Below, piece by piece: positions 27,234-35,429 of a stretch of DNA of 64,000 nucleotides (positions are counted from its first letter, which is position 1; the number at the start of each line of letters is the position of its first letter). The stretch is from CAVUBL01 sp963739795 (GTDB lineage: Bacteria > Acidobacteriota > Thermoanaerobaculia > Multivoradales > DATKCC01). The position numbers and the translations under genes are program-made. The notes beneath the pieces were generated by a model, which did not search any database, was not told the DNA's origin, and worked only from the letters and a program-made list of their open reading frames with translations. Location of the stretch: assembly GCA_963739795.1 (NCBI GenBank), contig CAVUBL010000011.1, positions 248,001 through 312,000 of the forward strand, written 5' to 3'.

Positions 27234-28868
27234 ATGATCGCATCCGACCAGCCGACCCTTGAGACGGTCGAGGCCGCCGAGGAGCGCCGCGACCGGGAAC
27301 GCCGCGAGGCGCAGGCCCTGGCCGAGCGCTACGGCCTGGAGTTCGTCGACATGACGCGCTTCAGGATCGACAACGACCTCTTCCGGTCGATCCCCTTCGA
27401 CCTCATGCTGCGCTATGGGTTCGTGCCGGAGGAGCAGCTCGCGGGGCGGCTGGCGGTGGTCATGGCCGACCCCTCCGACGTGATGAAGATCGACGAGCTC
27501 GAGCTGCTCCTCGGCCAGCCGGTCGAGGTGCGCCTGGGCTCCCGTTCGGCGGTCGAGGAGATCCTGCAGAAGTCCGAGAGCGCCCAGCGGGTGCTCGACG
27601 AGGCGACCGAGGACTTCCGGCTCCAGCTCGTCCAGGAGGACGACGAGGGCGAGGAGATCCTGTCGATCGACCGGATCAGCCACGACACGAGCCCGATCAT
27701 CAAGCTGGTCGACTCGACGGTCTTCAACGCCATCCAGCGCCGGGCGAGCGACATCCACATCGAGACCCGCGAGAGCGAGGTCATCATCAAGTACCGCATC
27801 GACGGCGTCCTCTACCAGGCCATGGAGCCCATCGACAAGCGCCACCACCAGACGATCATCAGCCGCGTCAAGGTGATGAGCGACCTGGACATCGCCGAGA
27901 AGCGAATCCCCCAGGACGGCCGCTTCAAGCTGCGCCTGAAGGGGCGCACCATCGACTTCCGCGTCTCGATCATGCCCTCGGTCCACGGCGAGGACTGCGT
28001 GATCCGGATCCTCGACAAGGAGTCGATGAACAAGGAGTTCAAGAACCTGCGCCTGGACATCCTGGGCTTCGACGAGGAGACCCTGCGCAAGGTGCGCAAG
28101 TTCATCCGCGAGCCGTACGGCATGGTGCTGGTCACCGGCCCCACCGGCTCTGGCAAGACGACCACGCTCTACGCTTGTCTCTCCGAGATCCAGTCGTCGG
28201 AGGACAAGATCATCACCATCGAGGATCCAGTCGAGTACCAGCTCCGCGGCATCACGCAGATCCCGGTCAACGAGAAGAAGGGGCTGACCTTCGCCCGTGG
28301 GCTGCGCTCGATCCTGCGCCACGACCCCGACAAGATCATGGTCGGCGAGATCCGCGACGAGGACACGGCCCAGATCGCCATCCAGTCGGCCCTCACCGGC
28401 CACCTGGTGTTCACCACGGTGCACGCCAACAACGTGGTCGACGTCCTCGGCCGGTTCCTCAACATGAACGTCGACCTGTACAACTTCGTCTCGGCGCTCA
28501 ACTGCGTCCTGGCCCAGCGCCTGGTGCGCAAGATCTGCGATCATTGCCGGCAGCCGATGACGGCGTCGCGGCAACTGCTCGAGGAGAGCGGGCTCAACCC
28601 GCGCGAGTACGGCGACTTCGAGTTCTTCGAGGGGACCGGGTGCATCGAATGCAACGGCACCGGGTTCCACGGCCGGCTCGCCGTCTCCGAGCTCCTCGAT
28701 CTGTCGGACCGTATCCGGGAGCTCATCCTGGAGAAGCGTCCGGCCTCCGAGATCCGCCGGGCCGCCAAGGAGGAAGGCATGACCTTCCTCCGCGAGTCGG
28801 CCCTCGAGAAAGTCTTCCAAGGGGTTACCACACTGCGTGAGATCAACAAGGTTACCTTTGTCGATTAA
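27234..28868 (+). CDS. gspE: Type II secretion / type IV pilus assembly ATPase
   Basis: A 544-residue GspE/PilB-type ATPase. A single N-terminal T2SSE_N-like domain is followed by the N2 domain (RASDIHIETRE, DGVLYQ), the Walker A motif GPTGSGKT at residues 302-309, the Asp box IITIEDPVEYQL, Walker B GEIRDEDTA, and the His box LVFTTVHANN. A zinc domain with CDHC near residue 435 and CIECNGTG near 470 is present. It powers pseudopilus or pilus assembly from the cytoplasm. The ATG at 27234 is chosen; the open frame upstream runs through shifted gspF and has no meaning. pilM overlaps its 3' end. Confidence 0.92.
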   Translation: MIASDQPTLETVEAAEERRDRERREAQALAERYGLEFVDMTRFRIDNDLFRSIPFDLMLRYGFVPEEQLAGRLAVVMADPSDVMKIDELELLLGQPVEVRLGSRSAVEEILQKSESAQRVLDEATEDFRLQLVQEDDEGEEILSIDRISHDTSPIIKLVDSTVFNAIQRRASDIHIETRESEVIIKYRIDGVLYQAMEPIDKRHHQTIISRVKVMSDLDIAEKRIPQDGRFKLRLKGRTIDFRVSIMPSVHGEDCVIRILDKESMNKEFKNLRLDILGFDEETLRKVRKFIREPYGMVLVTGPTGSGKTTTLYACLSEIQSSEDKIITIEDPVEYQLRGITQIPVNEKKGLTFARGLRSILRHDPDKIMVGEIRDEDTAQIAIQSALTGHLVFTTVHANNVVDVLGRFLNMNVDLYNFVSALNCVLAQRLVRKICDHCRQPMTASRQLLEESGLNPREYGDFEFFEGTGCIECNGTGFHGRLAVSELLDLSDRIRELILEKRPASEIRRAAKEEGMTFLRESALEKVFQGVTTLREINKVTFVD

Positions 28869-29826
28869 GCGACTGCTGGGGTCCGAGCCCATCGCGCCGC
28901 CGCCCTTCGCCTTCGCCTGCTCGCCGTCCGGGCTCACCTTCGCCGCGTTCGAGCGCGACGGGGGGCGGCTGGTGCTGCGCGAGCTCCGCTCCGGGGAGCT
29001 CGCCGCCGGGACGTTCCAGCACGGCATCCTGGGAGGGCCGCCGCGAGAGGCGCAGGCCTTCGAGGAGCGGGTGGGCGCGTTCGTCTCGGAGCTCGACACG
29101 CCGGTCCACGATGCCTCGCTGGTGCTGCCGGACGCCTGGCTGCGCACCGCCTTCGCCGAGGTCGATCAGGTCCCGGGCAACGGCAACAGCCGGGAAGAGA
29201 TGCTGCGCTGGAAGCTCAAGCGGCTGGTTCCCTTCCGGGTCGACGAGCTGCGCGTGCGCGCCGTCGAGGTCGAGCCGGTCCCCGGCCAGGTCGAGTCCCA
29301 TCGCCTGCTCCTGGGCTTCGGCATCGAGACGCTCTTCAGCCAGCTCGAGGCGGCCTTCGCCGCCGCCGGGGTCCACCTGGGGCGGATCACCAACCGCGGG
29401 CTCTCGGCGTGTGGCAGCCTCGCCGCCATGGGCCACGGGAGCGGTCTCCAGGGGCTCGTGCTGGTGACCGAGGAGGGCTACACCCTGGTCTTCACCCTGC
29501 ACGGCGAGCCGGTGCTCCACCGCTACAAGGGCCTCTCCGAGAGCCTGCCGCCGGAGGCGCTGGGGGGCGCGGTGCGCCGCGACCTGCGCCTGAGCCGGAC
29601 CTTTCTGGAGGACCGCTTCCCCGGCGAGGAGCCGGCGCCCGCCCTGCTCGCGGCGCCGGAGGACGCGGCTCCGTCGTGGGCGGCCTGGCTCGAAGACGGG
29701 TTCGAGGCGCCCGTCGAGCTCGTGAGCCCGGCCCACCTCGTGCCGATCGAGGTCCGCGGCGACCGCCCGGCCTGGCCCGAGCTCCTGCCGCTGGCGGGCG
29801 CGGTCTGCCAGGAGGTGGCGGTGTGA
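28837..29826 (+). CDS. pilM: Type IV pilus assembly ATPase-like protein PilM
   Basis: A 329-residue actin-fold protein at the pilM position. DASLVLPDAWLRTAF, then EEMLRWKLKRLVPFRVDELR, matches the PilM/GspL cytoplasmic fold, which binds the N-terminus of PilN. Sequence is more divergent than proteobacterial PilM. It would form a cytoplasmic ring linking PilN to the motor. The GTG at 28837 overlaps gspE by 32 bases; a TTG at 28858 is a possible later start. pilN follows in a GTGA overlap. Assignment rests on fold-like motifs and the fixed pilM-pilN-pilO order. Confidence 0.78.
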   Translation: MRSTRLPLSIKRLLGSEPIAPPPFAFACSPSGLTFAAFERDGGRLVLRELRSGELAAGTFQHGILGGPPREAQAFEERVGAFVSELDTPVHDASLVLPDAWLRTAFAEVDQVPGNGNSREEMLRWKLKRLVPFRVDELRVRAVEVEPVPGQVESHRLLLGFGIETLFSQLEAAFAAAGVHLGRITNRGLSACGSLAAMGHGSGLQGLVLVTEEGYTLVFTLHGEPVLHRYKGLSESLPPEALGGAVRRDLRLSRTFLEDRFPGEEPAPALLAAPEDAAPSWAAWLEDGFEAPVELVSPAHLVPIEVRGDRPAWPELLPLAGAVCQEVAV

Positions 29827-30629
29827 GCCGGGGGTACCTCAACCTGGCGGCGCAGCCGTTCGTCAACACCCGTCCCGTGGTGCGCCTGTCGATCCTCCTG
29901 TGGCTCGTCGGCCTGCTCTTCCTGGCGGGCAACGTCTGGCTCTACTGGGACTTTCTCACCGGGCGCAGCGACGTCCACGCCCGGCTGGCGGAGGTCGACC
30001 GGTCGATCGCCTCCGAGCGCCAGCGCATCGGCGCCCTCGACCGGGAGATCGCCGGCTTCGACCTCGAGCAACAGAACGACCAGGCGAAGTTCCTCAACGA
30101 CCGCATCGAGCGCCGCCGCTTCTCCTGGAGCCGGCTGTTCGACGAGCTCACGGCCATCCTGCCCAAGGACGTGCGTCTCCACAGTCTGCGACCCGCCCCG
30201 GCCGAGGAGGGGAAGACCACCGCGGGCCGTCGCGTCTCCCGGAGCGCGCAGGCGGACCAGGCCGGCGACCGGGTGCTCCTCAACATCACGGCCCAGGCCC
30301 GGAAAGACCAGGCGATCCTCGACTTCGTGGACGCCCTGTTCGCCAATCCCTCGTTCGAGAACCCGGACCTGCAGCGCCAGGCGACCGAGAACGGCGGCCT
30401 GATCAGCTTCAACCTGGACGTGATCTACCGCCATCCGCCGCCGGGCGCGGCTGCAAAGGCCTCGTCCGCGGGCGACCAGAAGGTGCCCTCGACCGGCGCG
30501 CCCCGAACCGCGCCGAACGCGGGGGCCCAAGCCGCCCCGAAAGCCGCCCCGGCGTCCTCGCCCGTGCCCCCGTCCAGGTCGGCCGAGAGCGCGCACCGGG
30601 CCTCGGCTTCGGAGGAGGGCGCCCCATGA
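29823..30629 (+). CDS. pilN: Type IV pilus inner membrane protein PilN
   Basis: A 268-residue bitopic protein. The short N-terminus YLNLAAQPFVNTRP is the conserved PilN segment that docks into PilM. One transmembrane helix (about residues 22-45) is followed by a coiled-coil region (SIASERQRIGALDREIAGF) and a ferredoxin-like periplasmic domain with LTAILPKDVRLHSLRP. The last 60 residues are Pro/Ala/Ser-rich and unusual for PilN. GTG at 29823 overlaps the pilM stop by 4 bases. It pairs with PilO to form the alignment complex. Confidence 0.85.
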   Translation: MSRGYLNLAAQPFVNTRPVVRLSILLWLVGLLFLAGNVWLYWDFLTGRSDVHARLAEVDRSIASERQRIGALDREIAGFDLEQQNDQAKFLNDRIERRRFSWSRLFDELTAILPKDVRLHSLRPAPAEEGKTTAGRRVSRSAQADQAGDRVLLNITAQARKDQAILDFVDALFANPSFENPDLQRQATENGGLISFNLDVIYRHPPPGAAAKASSAGDQKVPSTGAPRTAPNAGAQAAPKAAPASSPVPPSRSAESAHRASASEEGAP

Positions 30630-31261
30630 GCCTGGGTAACGACATCTGGCGCCATCGCGTCTGGGTCTGGCTCCCGGCGCTTCTCTTCTTCGTGCTCAAC
30701 GTGGCCCTGTTCTCCACCTACCGTCTGGTCGTCGCCGGCCGGCTCCTGGCCGCTCGCCAGGAGCTCAAGTCCAAGGAAGCGACCCTCGCGCACCTGCAGC
30801 ACGAGAGCGCGACGCGCAACCGGCGGGTGGTCGCCGCCCGGACCACGGCCGACCGGATGCGCCAGCTCTACCAGGATCGTTTCTCCACCCAGAGCCGGCG
30901 CTTCACGGCGGTCACCGCCGAGATCCGGGACCTGGCGCGTCGCGCCGGGCTCGAGCCGTCGGCGATGAGCTACCCGACCGAGGAGATCGAGGATTACGGG
31001 CTGGTCAAGCGCAACTTCACCTTCAGCGTGCAGGGCACCTACCAGAACCTTCGCCAGTTCATCAACCTGCTCGAGCTCACCCCCTCGTTCGTCACCCTGG
31101 AGCAGGTGAGCCTGAGCGGTGAGGACGGGGCCCGGCTCGGCATCCGGCTCAACCTGTCGACCCTCTTCGCCGACCAGGACCAGCCGCAGGCCGCGGCCAA
31201 GACCCCGGACCGCAAACCGTCGGCCGACGGCGGCGGGGGGGCGCGGGGTGGCGCGTCGTGA
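30626..31261 (+). CDS. pilO: Type IV pilus inner membrane protein PilO
   Basis: A 211-residue bitopic protein at the PilO position. A transmembrane helix near residues 13-35 is followed by a coiled coil (LLAARQELKSKEATLAHLQH) and a periplasmic domain with FSVQGTYQNLRQFINLLE, which matches the PilO/GspM fold. The C-terminus is Ala/Gly/Lys-rich. It is translationally coupled to pilN (ATGA) and to the next gene (GTGA). It likely dimerises with PilN in the inner membrane. Confidence 0.85.
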   Translation: MSLGNDIWRHRVWVWLPALLFFVLNVALFSTYRLVVAGRLLAARQELKSKEATLAHLQHESATRNRRVVAARTTADRMRQLYQDRFSTQSRRFTAVTAEIRDLARRAGLEPSAMSYPTEEIEDYGLVKRNFTFSVQGTYQNLRQFINLLELTPSFVTLEQVSLSGEDGARLGIRLNLSTLFADQDQPQAAAKTPDRKPSADGGGGARGGAS

Positions 31262-31830
31262 GCCGGCGGACCTGGTTCTTGTTGGCGATCCTCGGCTTTG
31301 CCGGCGTGCTCGCCGTGCTCAGCCGGGGCGGTGGCGACGGAGGCCCGAGTGTGAAGGCGGCCCCGGCGCGGCCGGCGGCGGCCCGGCGCCAGGGGAAGGG
31401 GTCGGCCGCGGCTCAGCCCGTGGACGAGATCGTGGAGCTGATGCCGATCGAGCCGGAGAACGTGCCGTCGAAGTACGAGCCCGGCCGCGACCCGTTCCGC
31501 TTCTACCAGCCGCCCCCGCCGCCTCCACCCCCGCCGAAGCAGGCGCCGAAGCCGGCACCGAAGCCGGTGGTCCCGACCGTGCAGGCGGCCCCGGCCGCGC
31601 CGCCCAAGCCGCAGCCGCCACCGCTCACCCTGAAGTACCTGGGGAGCTTCGGCCCGGCGGATCGGCCGATCGCCGTCTTCACCGGCGACGACGACATCTA
31701 CAACGCCCGGGAGGGCGACGTGATCGACGGGAAGTTCCAGGTCGTTCACATCGGATACGAGTCCGCCGACATGGCGTTCGTCGGGTTCCCCGACGCGCCC
31801 GCCAAGCGGTTGCCGGTGGGCCAGAAGTAA
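31258..31830 (+). CDS. pilP: PilP-like periplasmic protein with polyproline linker
   Basis: A 190-residue protein with an N-terminal hydrophobic anchor (WFLLAILGFAGVLAVLS), a linker holding a run of nine prolines followed by Lys/Pro/Ala repeats (about residues 83-122), and a small C-terminal beta domain (LKYLGSFGPADRPIAVFTGDDDIYNAREGD in part). This matches the layout of PilP/GspC homology regions, where the HR domain contacts the secretin N0 domain. There is no lipobox as in classical PilP. GTG at 31258 overlaps pilO by 4 bases. The secretin gene follows after 16 bases. Identification depends strongly on position. Confidence 0.7.
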   Translation: MSRRTWFLLAILGFAGVLAVLSRGGGDGGPSVKAAPARPAAARRQGKGSAAAQPVDEIVELMPIEPENVPSKYEPGRDPFRFYQPPPPPPPPPKQAPKPAPKPVVPTVQAAPAAPPKPQPPPLTLKYLGSFGPADRPIAVFTGDDDIYNAREGDVIDGKFQVVHIGYESADMAFVGFPDAPAKRLPVGQK

Positions 31831-31846
31831 CACGGAGGGAATGGGA

Positions 31847-34483
31847 ATGGGATTGGGAATGACGGGTAAACGAGCGATAGGACCCCTCGTGGCGGTCGCC
31901 CTGTGCCTGGCGCTCGCGGGGTGCAGTGGCTACCACGCGTCGCGCCAGGCGGAGATCGCGTCCGAGAGCGGGAACTGGGACAATGCGGTCCTCTTCTGGT
32001 CGCGGGCGGTCGAGCAGGACCCCACCAACATCTCCTACAAGGGGTCGCTCCTGCGCGCCAAGGTGCGCGCTTCCCAGGAGCACTTCGAGAAGGCGAAGAA
32101 GTTCCACCAGGCGGGGGTCCTCGAGCGCGCCCTGGTCGAGTTCCAGCAGGCGGTCCAGCTCGATCCGTCGAACCAATACGCCCAGGTCGAGCTCAAGAAG
32201 GTCCGCGACGAGATCGACGCGGCCCAGAAGGGGACCAACCTGGAGACGATCGAGGAGATGAAGCGCAGGGCCGAGGGCATCCGGCCCCAGCCGCCGCTCC
32301 TGAACCCGAAGTCCAACGAGCCCATCTCCCTCGAGTTCCCGGAGCCGGTGCCCATCAAGCAGATCTACCGGGCCCTGGGCAAGGCCTTCGGGATCAACAT
32401 CCTGTTCGATCCCAACCTCAAGGACATCGAGATCCCCATCGTGCTCAAGGACGTGACTGCCCAGGACGCCCTGGAGATCCTGATGCGCGCGGCGGGACAC
32501 TTCTACAAGGTCCTCGACCCCCAGACCATCATCATCGCCGCCGACACGCCCCAGAACCGGCGCAACTACGAGGACCTGGTGATCCAGGCCTTCTTCCTGT
32601 CCAACGCCGACGTCAAGGACGCCCTCACCATCCTGCGGAGCCTGATCGGCGCTCGCCAGATCGCCATGGACGAGCAACTCAACGCCATCATCCTGCGCGA
32701 TACCGCCGACAAGGTGAAGGTGGCCCAGAAGATCATCGACACCATCGACAAGTCGAAGGCGGAGGTCGTGGTCGACGTTGAGTTACTCCAGCTCACGACC
32801 AACCGATTGCGGGATTTGGGGGTGGAGCTCCAGCCCTACAACGTCACCCAGAGCCTCGACCTGGGCTCGCAGGACGCCCAGCTCCACGTCTCGGACCTCC
32901 AGTACCTGAACCAGAGCAACTGGGCCCTGACCATCCCCTCGATCATCTACAACTTCGTCAAGACCAACACCGACGCCCAGCTTCTCGCCCAGCCGAAGCT
33001 CAGGATCAGCGAGGGCGAGAAGGCCAAGCTGGTGATCGGCGACCGGGTTCCGATCCCGGTGACCAGCTTCAACACCGCCAACACCGTGGGCGGCAACATC
33101 GTGCCCATCACCTCGTTCCAGTACCAGGACGTGGGCATCACGATCCAGATCGAGCCGCGCGTCCACCACAACCGGGAGGTCACCCTCAAGCTGTCGGTGG
33201 AGGTGAGCCAGGTCTCGGGCCAGGTCTCCGGCGGCTCGGGCCAGGGCTCCCAGCCGATCATCGGCACTCGGACCATCGAGTCCACGATCCGGCTCAAGGA
33301 CGGCGAGACCAACCTCCTGGCCGGCCTGATCCGGCAGGACGACTCGACCAACGACGCGGGCGTGCCAGGCCTGTCGGAGATCCCGGTCCTCGGCCGCCTC
33401 TTCTCCCACAACCGGAAGCAGAACCAGCGCACGGACGTCCTGCTCACGCTGACGCCGCACATCGTCCGGCTGCCCGACATCACCGAGGAGGACCTGCTGC
33501 CCATCTGGGTCGGCACGGAGCAGAACATCACCTTCCGCGGCGGCAGCCCGCGCGTCGAGTCCGATGTCGAGGGACCCTTCGACGGTGGACAGCAGGCCAC
33601 CCCGGAGGAGATCCGCCAGCGCATCCGCGAACGGCTCCAGAGCCTGCCGCGGGGCCTGCGCGGCCAGGAGGAGAACCAGAACCAGCAGCAGCCTCAGACT
33701 CCCACCGGCCAGGAGCTGGTGCCGGGTCTGCCGCCGCCCTCCTCGATCGAGCAGCCGGAGTTGTCCCCGCCGCCGCAGGGGTCCGACGACGAAGGCGACC
33801 AGCCGCCCTTCGCTTCCCGTTCGGGCGGCGGTCCGGCCGCCGCGGCCAACGCCACGACGGCCGCGGGCACGACCGACTACGACCAGGTGATCGATGGAAT
33901 GGTCGACGACACGGTGGCGTTGGCGAAAGCGCAGGACCAGGCGGCGTCGTTCGGCCGCTTCGCCGCGGCCACGAACTCGCCGCTCTCGACCGCCACCGAC
34001 ATCGTCGTGCGTATGGTGCCGGTCGACTTGGCCGTGGCTCCTGGCGACACTTTCGAGGTGACGCTCGAGGCCCGGGCCCTCGACGCGGTCTCCCACCTGC
34101 CCATGACCCTGAGCTACGACCCGAAAGTCCTGGCGATCGAGAAGGTGACCCCGGGCATCTTCCTGGGCGGGCCCGAAGCCGCCAAGGTCTTGGCCGACAG
34201 CTCGACGCCGGGGCGGCTGGTGATCGGCGCCAGCCGTCTGGGCAAGGTGGCGGGAGTCGCCGGTGAGGGCGTGGTGGCCCGGATCGAGTTCAGGGCTCTG
34301 GCGGCGGGCTCGGGAGGCCTGCGCTTCGAGCAGGCCAAGGCCCTCGACTCGGCGCTTCGGCCACTGGCGCTCCAGACCGTCCCCGCGAAGGTCGTGGTGG
34401 GTGGGACGGCCCCGACGCCGGTCCCCGGGAAGCCGGAGAAGCCCGTGAAGGCGATCCAGAGCGGAGAGAGCACCACGACATGA
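31847..34483 (+). CDS. gspD: Lipoprotein secretin with TPR and C-terminal cohesin-like domain
   Basis: An 878-residue outer-membrane secretin. It starts with a lipoprotein signal (LALAGC, Cys26), then TPR-like helices (about 30-140; EKAKKFHQAGVLERALVEFQ), a secretin N domain (KQIYRALGKAFGINILFD, about 165-260), a NolW-type domain, and the pore domain with VPVTSF near 403, RLKDGETNLLAGLI near 478 and VPGLSEIPVLGRLF near 505. A Pro/Gln-rich linker leads to a cohesin-like beta domain at about 714-854 (VAPGDTFEVTLEARAL, LSYDPKVLAIEKV). The ATG at 31847 is chosen because GGAGGG ends 8 bases upstream; ATG at 31841 is too close. It forms the exit channel for the pilus or secreted proteins. The next gene overlaps in an ATGA. 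Confidence 0.9.
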   Translation: MGLGMTGKRAIGPLVAVALCLALAGCSGYHASRQAEIASESGNWDNAVLFWSRAVEQDPTNISYKGSLLRAKVRASQEHFEKAKKFHQAGVLERALVEFQQAVQLDPSNQYAQVELKKVRDEIDAAQKGTNLETIEEMKRRAEGIRPQPPLLNPKSNEPISLEFPEPVPIKQIYRALGKAFGINILFDPNLKDIEIPIVLKDVTAQDALEILMRAAGHFYKVLDPQTIIIAADTPQNRRNYEDLVIQAFFLSNADVKDALTILRSLIGARQIAMDEQLNAIILRDTADKVKVAQKIIDTIDKSKAEVVVDVELLQLTTNRLRDLGVELQPYNVTQSLDLGSQDAQLHVSDLQYLNQSNWALTIPSIIYNFVKTNTDAQLLAQPKLRISEGEKAKLVIGDRVPIPVTSFNTANTVGGNIVPITSFQYQDVGITIQIEPRVHHNREVTLKLSVEVSQVSGQVSGGSGQGSQPIIGTRTIESTIRLKDGETNLLAGLIRQDDSTNDAGVPGLSEIPVLGRLFSHNRKQNQRTDVLLTLTPHIVRLPDITEEDLLPIWVGTEQNITFRGGSPRVESDVEGPFDGGQQATPEEIRQRIRERLQSLPRGLRGQEENQNQQQPQTPTGQELVPGLPPPSSIEQPELSPPPQGSDDEGDQPPFASRSGGGPAAAANATTAAGTTDYDQVIDGMVDDTVALAKAQDQAASFGRFAAATNSPLSTATDIVVRMVPVDLAVAPGDTFEVTLEARALDAVSHLPMTLSYDPKVLAIEKVTPGIFLGGPEAAKVLADSSTPGRLVIGASRLGKVAGVAGEGVVARIEFRALAAGSGGLRFEQAKALDSALRPLALQTVPAKVVVGGTAPTPVPGKPEKPVKAIQSGESTTT

Positions 34484-34968
34484 GCGGGCGGCGGGAGCGA
34501 GCGGGGGGCCGCGGGCGAGGGCAGGCCGGCTTCACCCTCATCGAGATGGTGGTCGTGGCGGCGGTCCTCTCGATCCTCGCGGCCGCCGTCATCCCGCTCA
34601 CTCACTACGCCCAGAAGCGCAGCAAGGAGGTCGAGCTGCACGCGGCGCTGCGCGACATGCGCTACGCCATCGACGAGTACAAGCGCTACAGCGACGCCGG
34701 CCTGATCCCGGTGGACCTGGGGACCGACGGCTATCCCCCCGACCTCGAGACCCTGGTCGACGGGGTCGACATCGTCGGCCAGGTGAACAAGAAGGCGAAG
34801 TTCCTGCGGAAGATCCCGGTCGACCCTATGACCGGCGAGACGGAGTGGGGGCTGCGAAGCTACCAGGACGATCCCGACTCCAGCTCCTGGGGCGGCGAGG
34901 ACGTCTACGACGTCCATTCGCTCTCCGAGGGCGTGGCGCTCGACGGGACTCCCTACTCCCAATGGTGA
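34480..34968 (+). CDS. gspG: Type II secretion major pseudopilin, GspG-like (copy 1)
   Basis: A 162-residue pseudopilin. The prepilin peptidase site follows a basic leader: Gly17 then FTLIEMVVVAA, with Glu22 as the conserved position-5 glutamate. The helix continues to about residue 50 and RSKEVELHAALRDMRYAIDEYKR is typical of GspG. The C-terminal part (IPVDPMTGETEWGLRSYQDDP) matches the GspG calcium-binding loop region. It is exported and polymerised in the pseudopilus. The start overlaps the secretin stop (ATGA). No prepilin peptidase gene is present in the window. Confidence 0.88.
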   Translation: MSGRRERAGGRGRGQAGFTLIEMVVVAAVLSILAAAVIPLTHYAQKRSKEVELHAALRDMRYAIDEYKRYSDAGLIPVDLGTDGYPPDLETLVDGVDIVGQVNKKAKFLRKIPVDPMTGETEWGLRSYQDDPDSSSWGGEDVYDVHSLSEGVALDGTPYSQW

Positions 34969-34985
34969 CACCGCGGGAGGAGACC

Positions 34986-35429
34986 ATGCCGACACGAAAC
35001 TCCAGGCCCACGGGGCCCGACCGATGCTCGGGCTTCACCCTGATCGAGCTGATCGTGGTGATCGCCATCATCGGCATCCTGGCCGGCATCGCCCTGCCGC
35101 GCCTCGTGGACGTGCCCCGACGCGCCCAGGAAGCGGTGCTCAAGACCAACCTGCGGGCGATCCGCGACACGATCAACCAGTACTACGCCGACAAGGGCCA
35201 CTACCCGCCGAGCCTCGACGAGCTGGTCGACGACGGGTATCTGCGGATCATCCCCGTCGACCCCATCACCAAGTCGAACGACACCTGGGTGCCCGTCTAC
35301 GAGGAGATCGATCCGGAGGCCCAGCCGGCGGAAACCGATCAGCCCGAAGACGGCCAGCCGGGGATCGTCGACATCCACTCGGGCTCCGACGGAACGAGCC
35401 TCAAAGGAGAGCCGTACTCCGAATGGTGA
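34986..35429 (+). CDS. gspG: Type II secretion pseudopilin, GspG-like (copy 2)
   Basis: A 147-residue paralog of the preceding pseudopilin. Cleavage is expected after Gly16, before FTLIELIVVIAIIGILAGIA, with Glu21 as the position-5 glutamate. TNLRAIRDTINQYYADKGHYP and DELVDDGYLRIIPVDPITK are typical GspG blocks. The ATG at 34986 is preferred: GGGAGGAG (34975-34982) is 3 bases upstream, while ATG at 34962 lacks a site. The acidic C-terminus (Glu/Pro/Asp) may bind calcium. Two GspG-like subunits in one operon suggest a mixed or two-part pseudopilus. Confidence 0.86.
   Translation: MPTRNSRPTGPDRCSGFTLIELIVVIAIIGILAGIALPRLVDVPRRAQEAVLKTNLRAIRDTINQYYADKGHYPPSLDELVDDGYLRIIPVDPITKSNDTWVPVYEEIDPEAQPAETDQPEDGQPGIVDIHSGSDGTSLKGEPYSEW

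Noticed and set aside
27156..29147. A 663-codon minus-strand frame opposite gspE and pilM
   Set aside because: Its product is Asp/Val/Leu/Gln-rich mirror sequence of the ATPase gene, with no domain.
31679..34096. Long minus-strand frames opposite the secretin gene
   Set aside because: They mirror secretin codons and have no ribosome sites or motifs.
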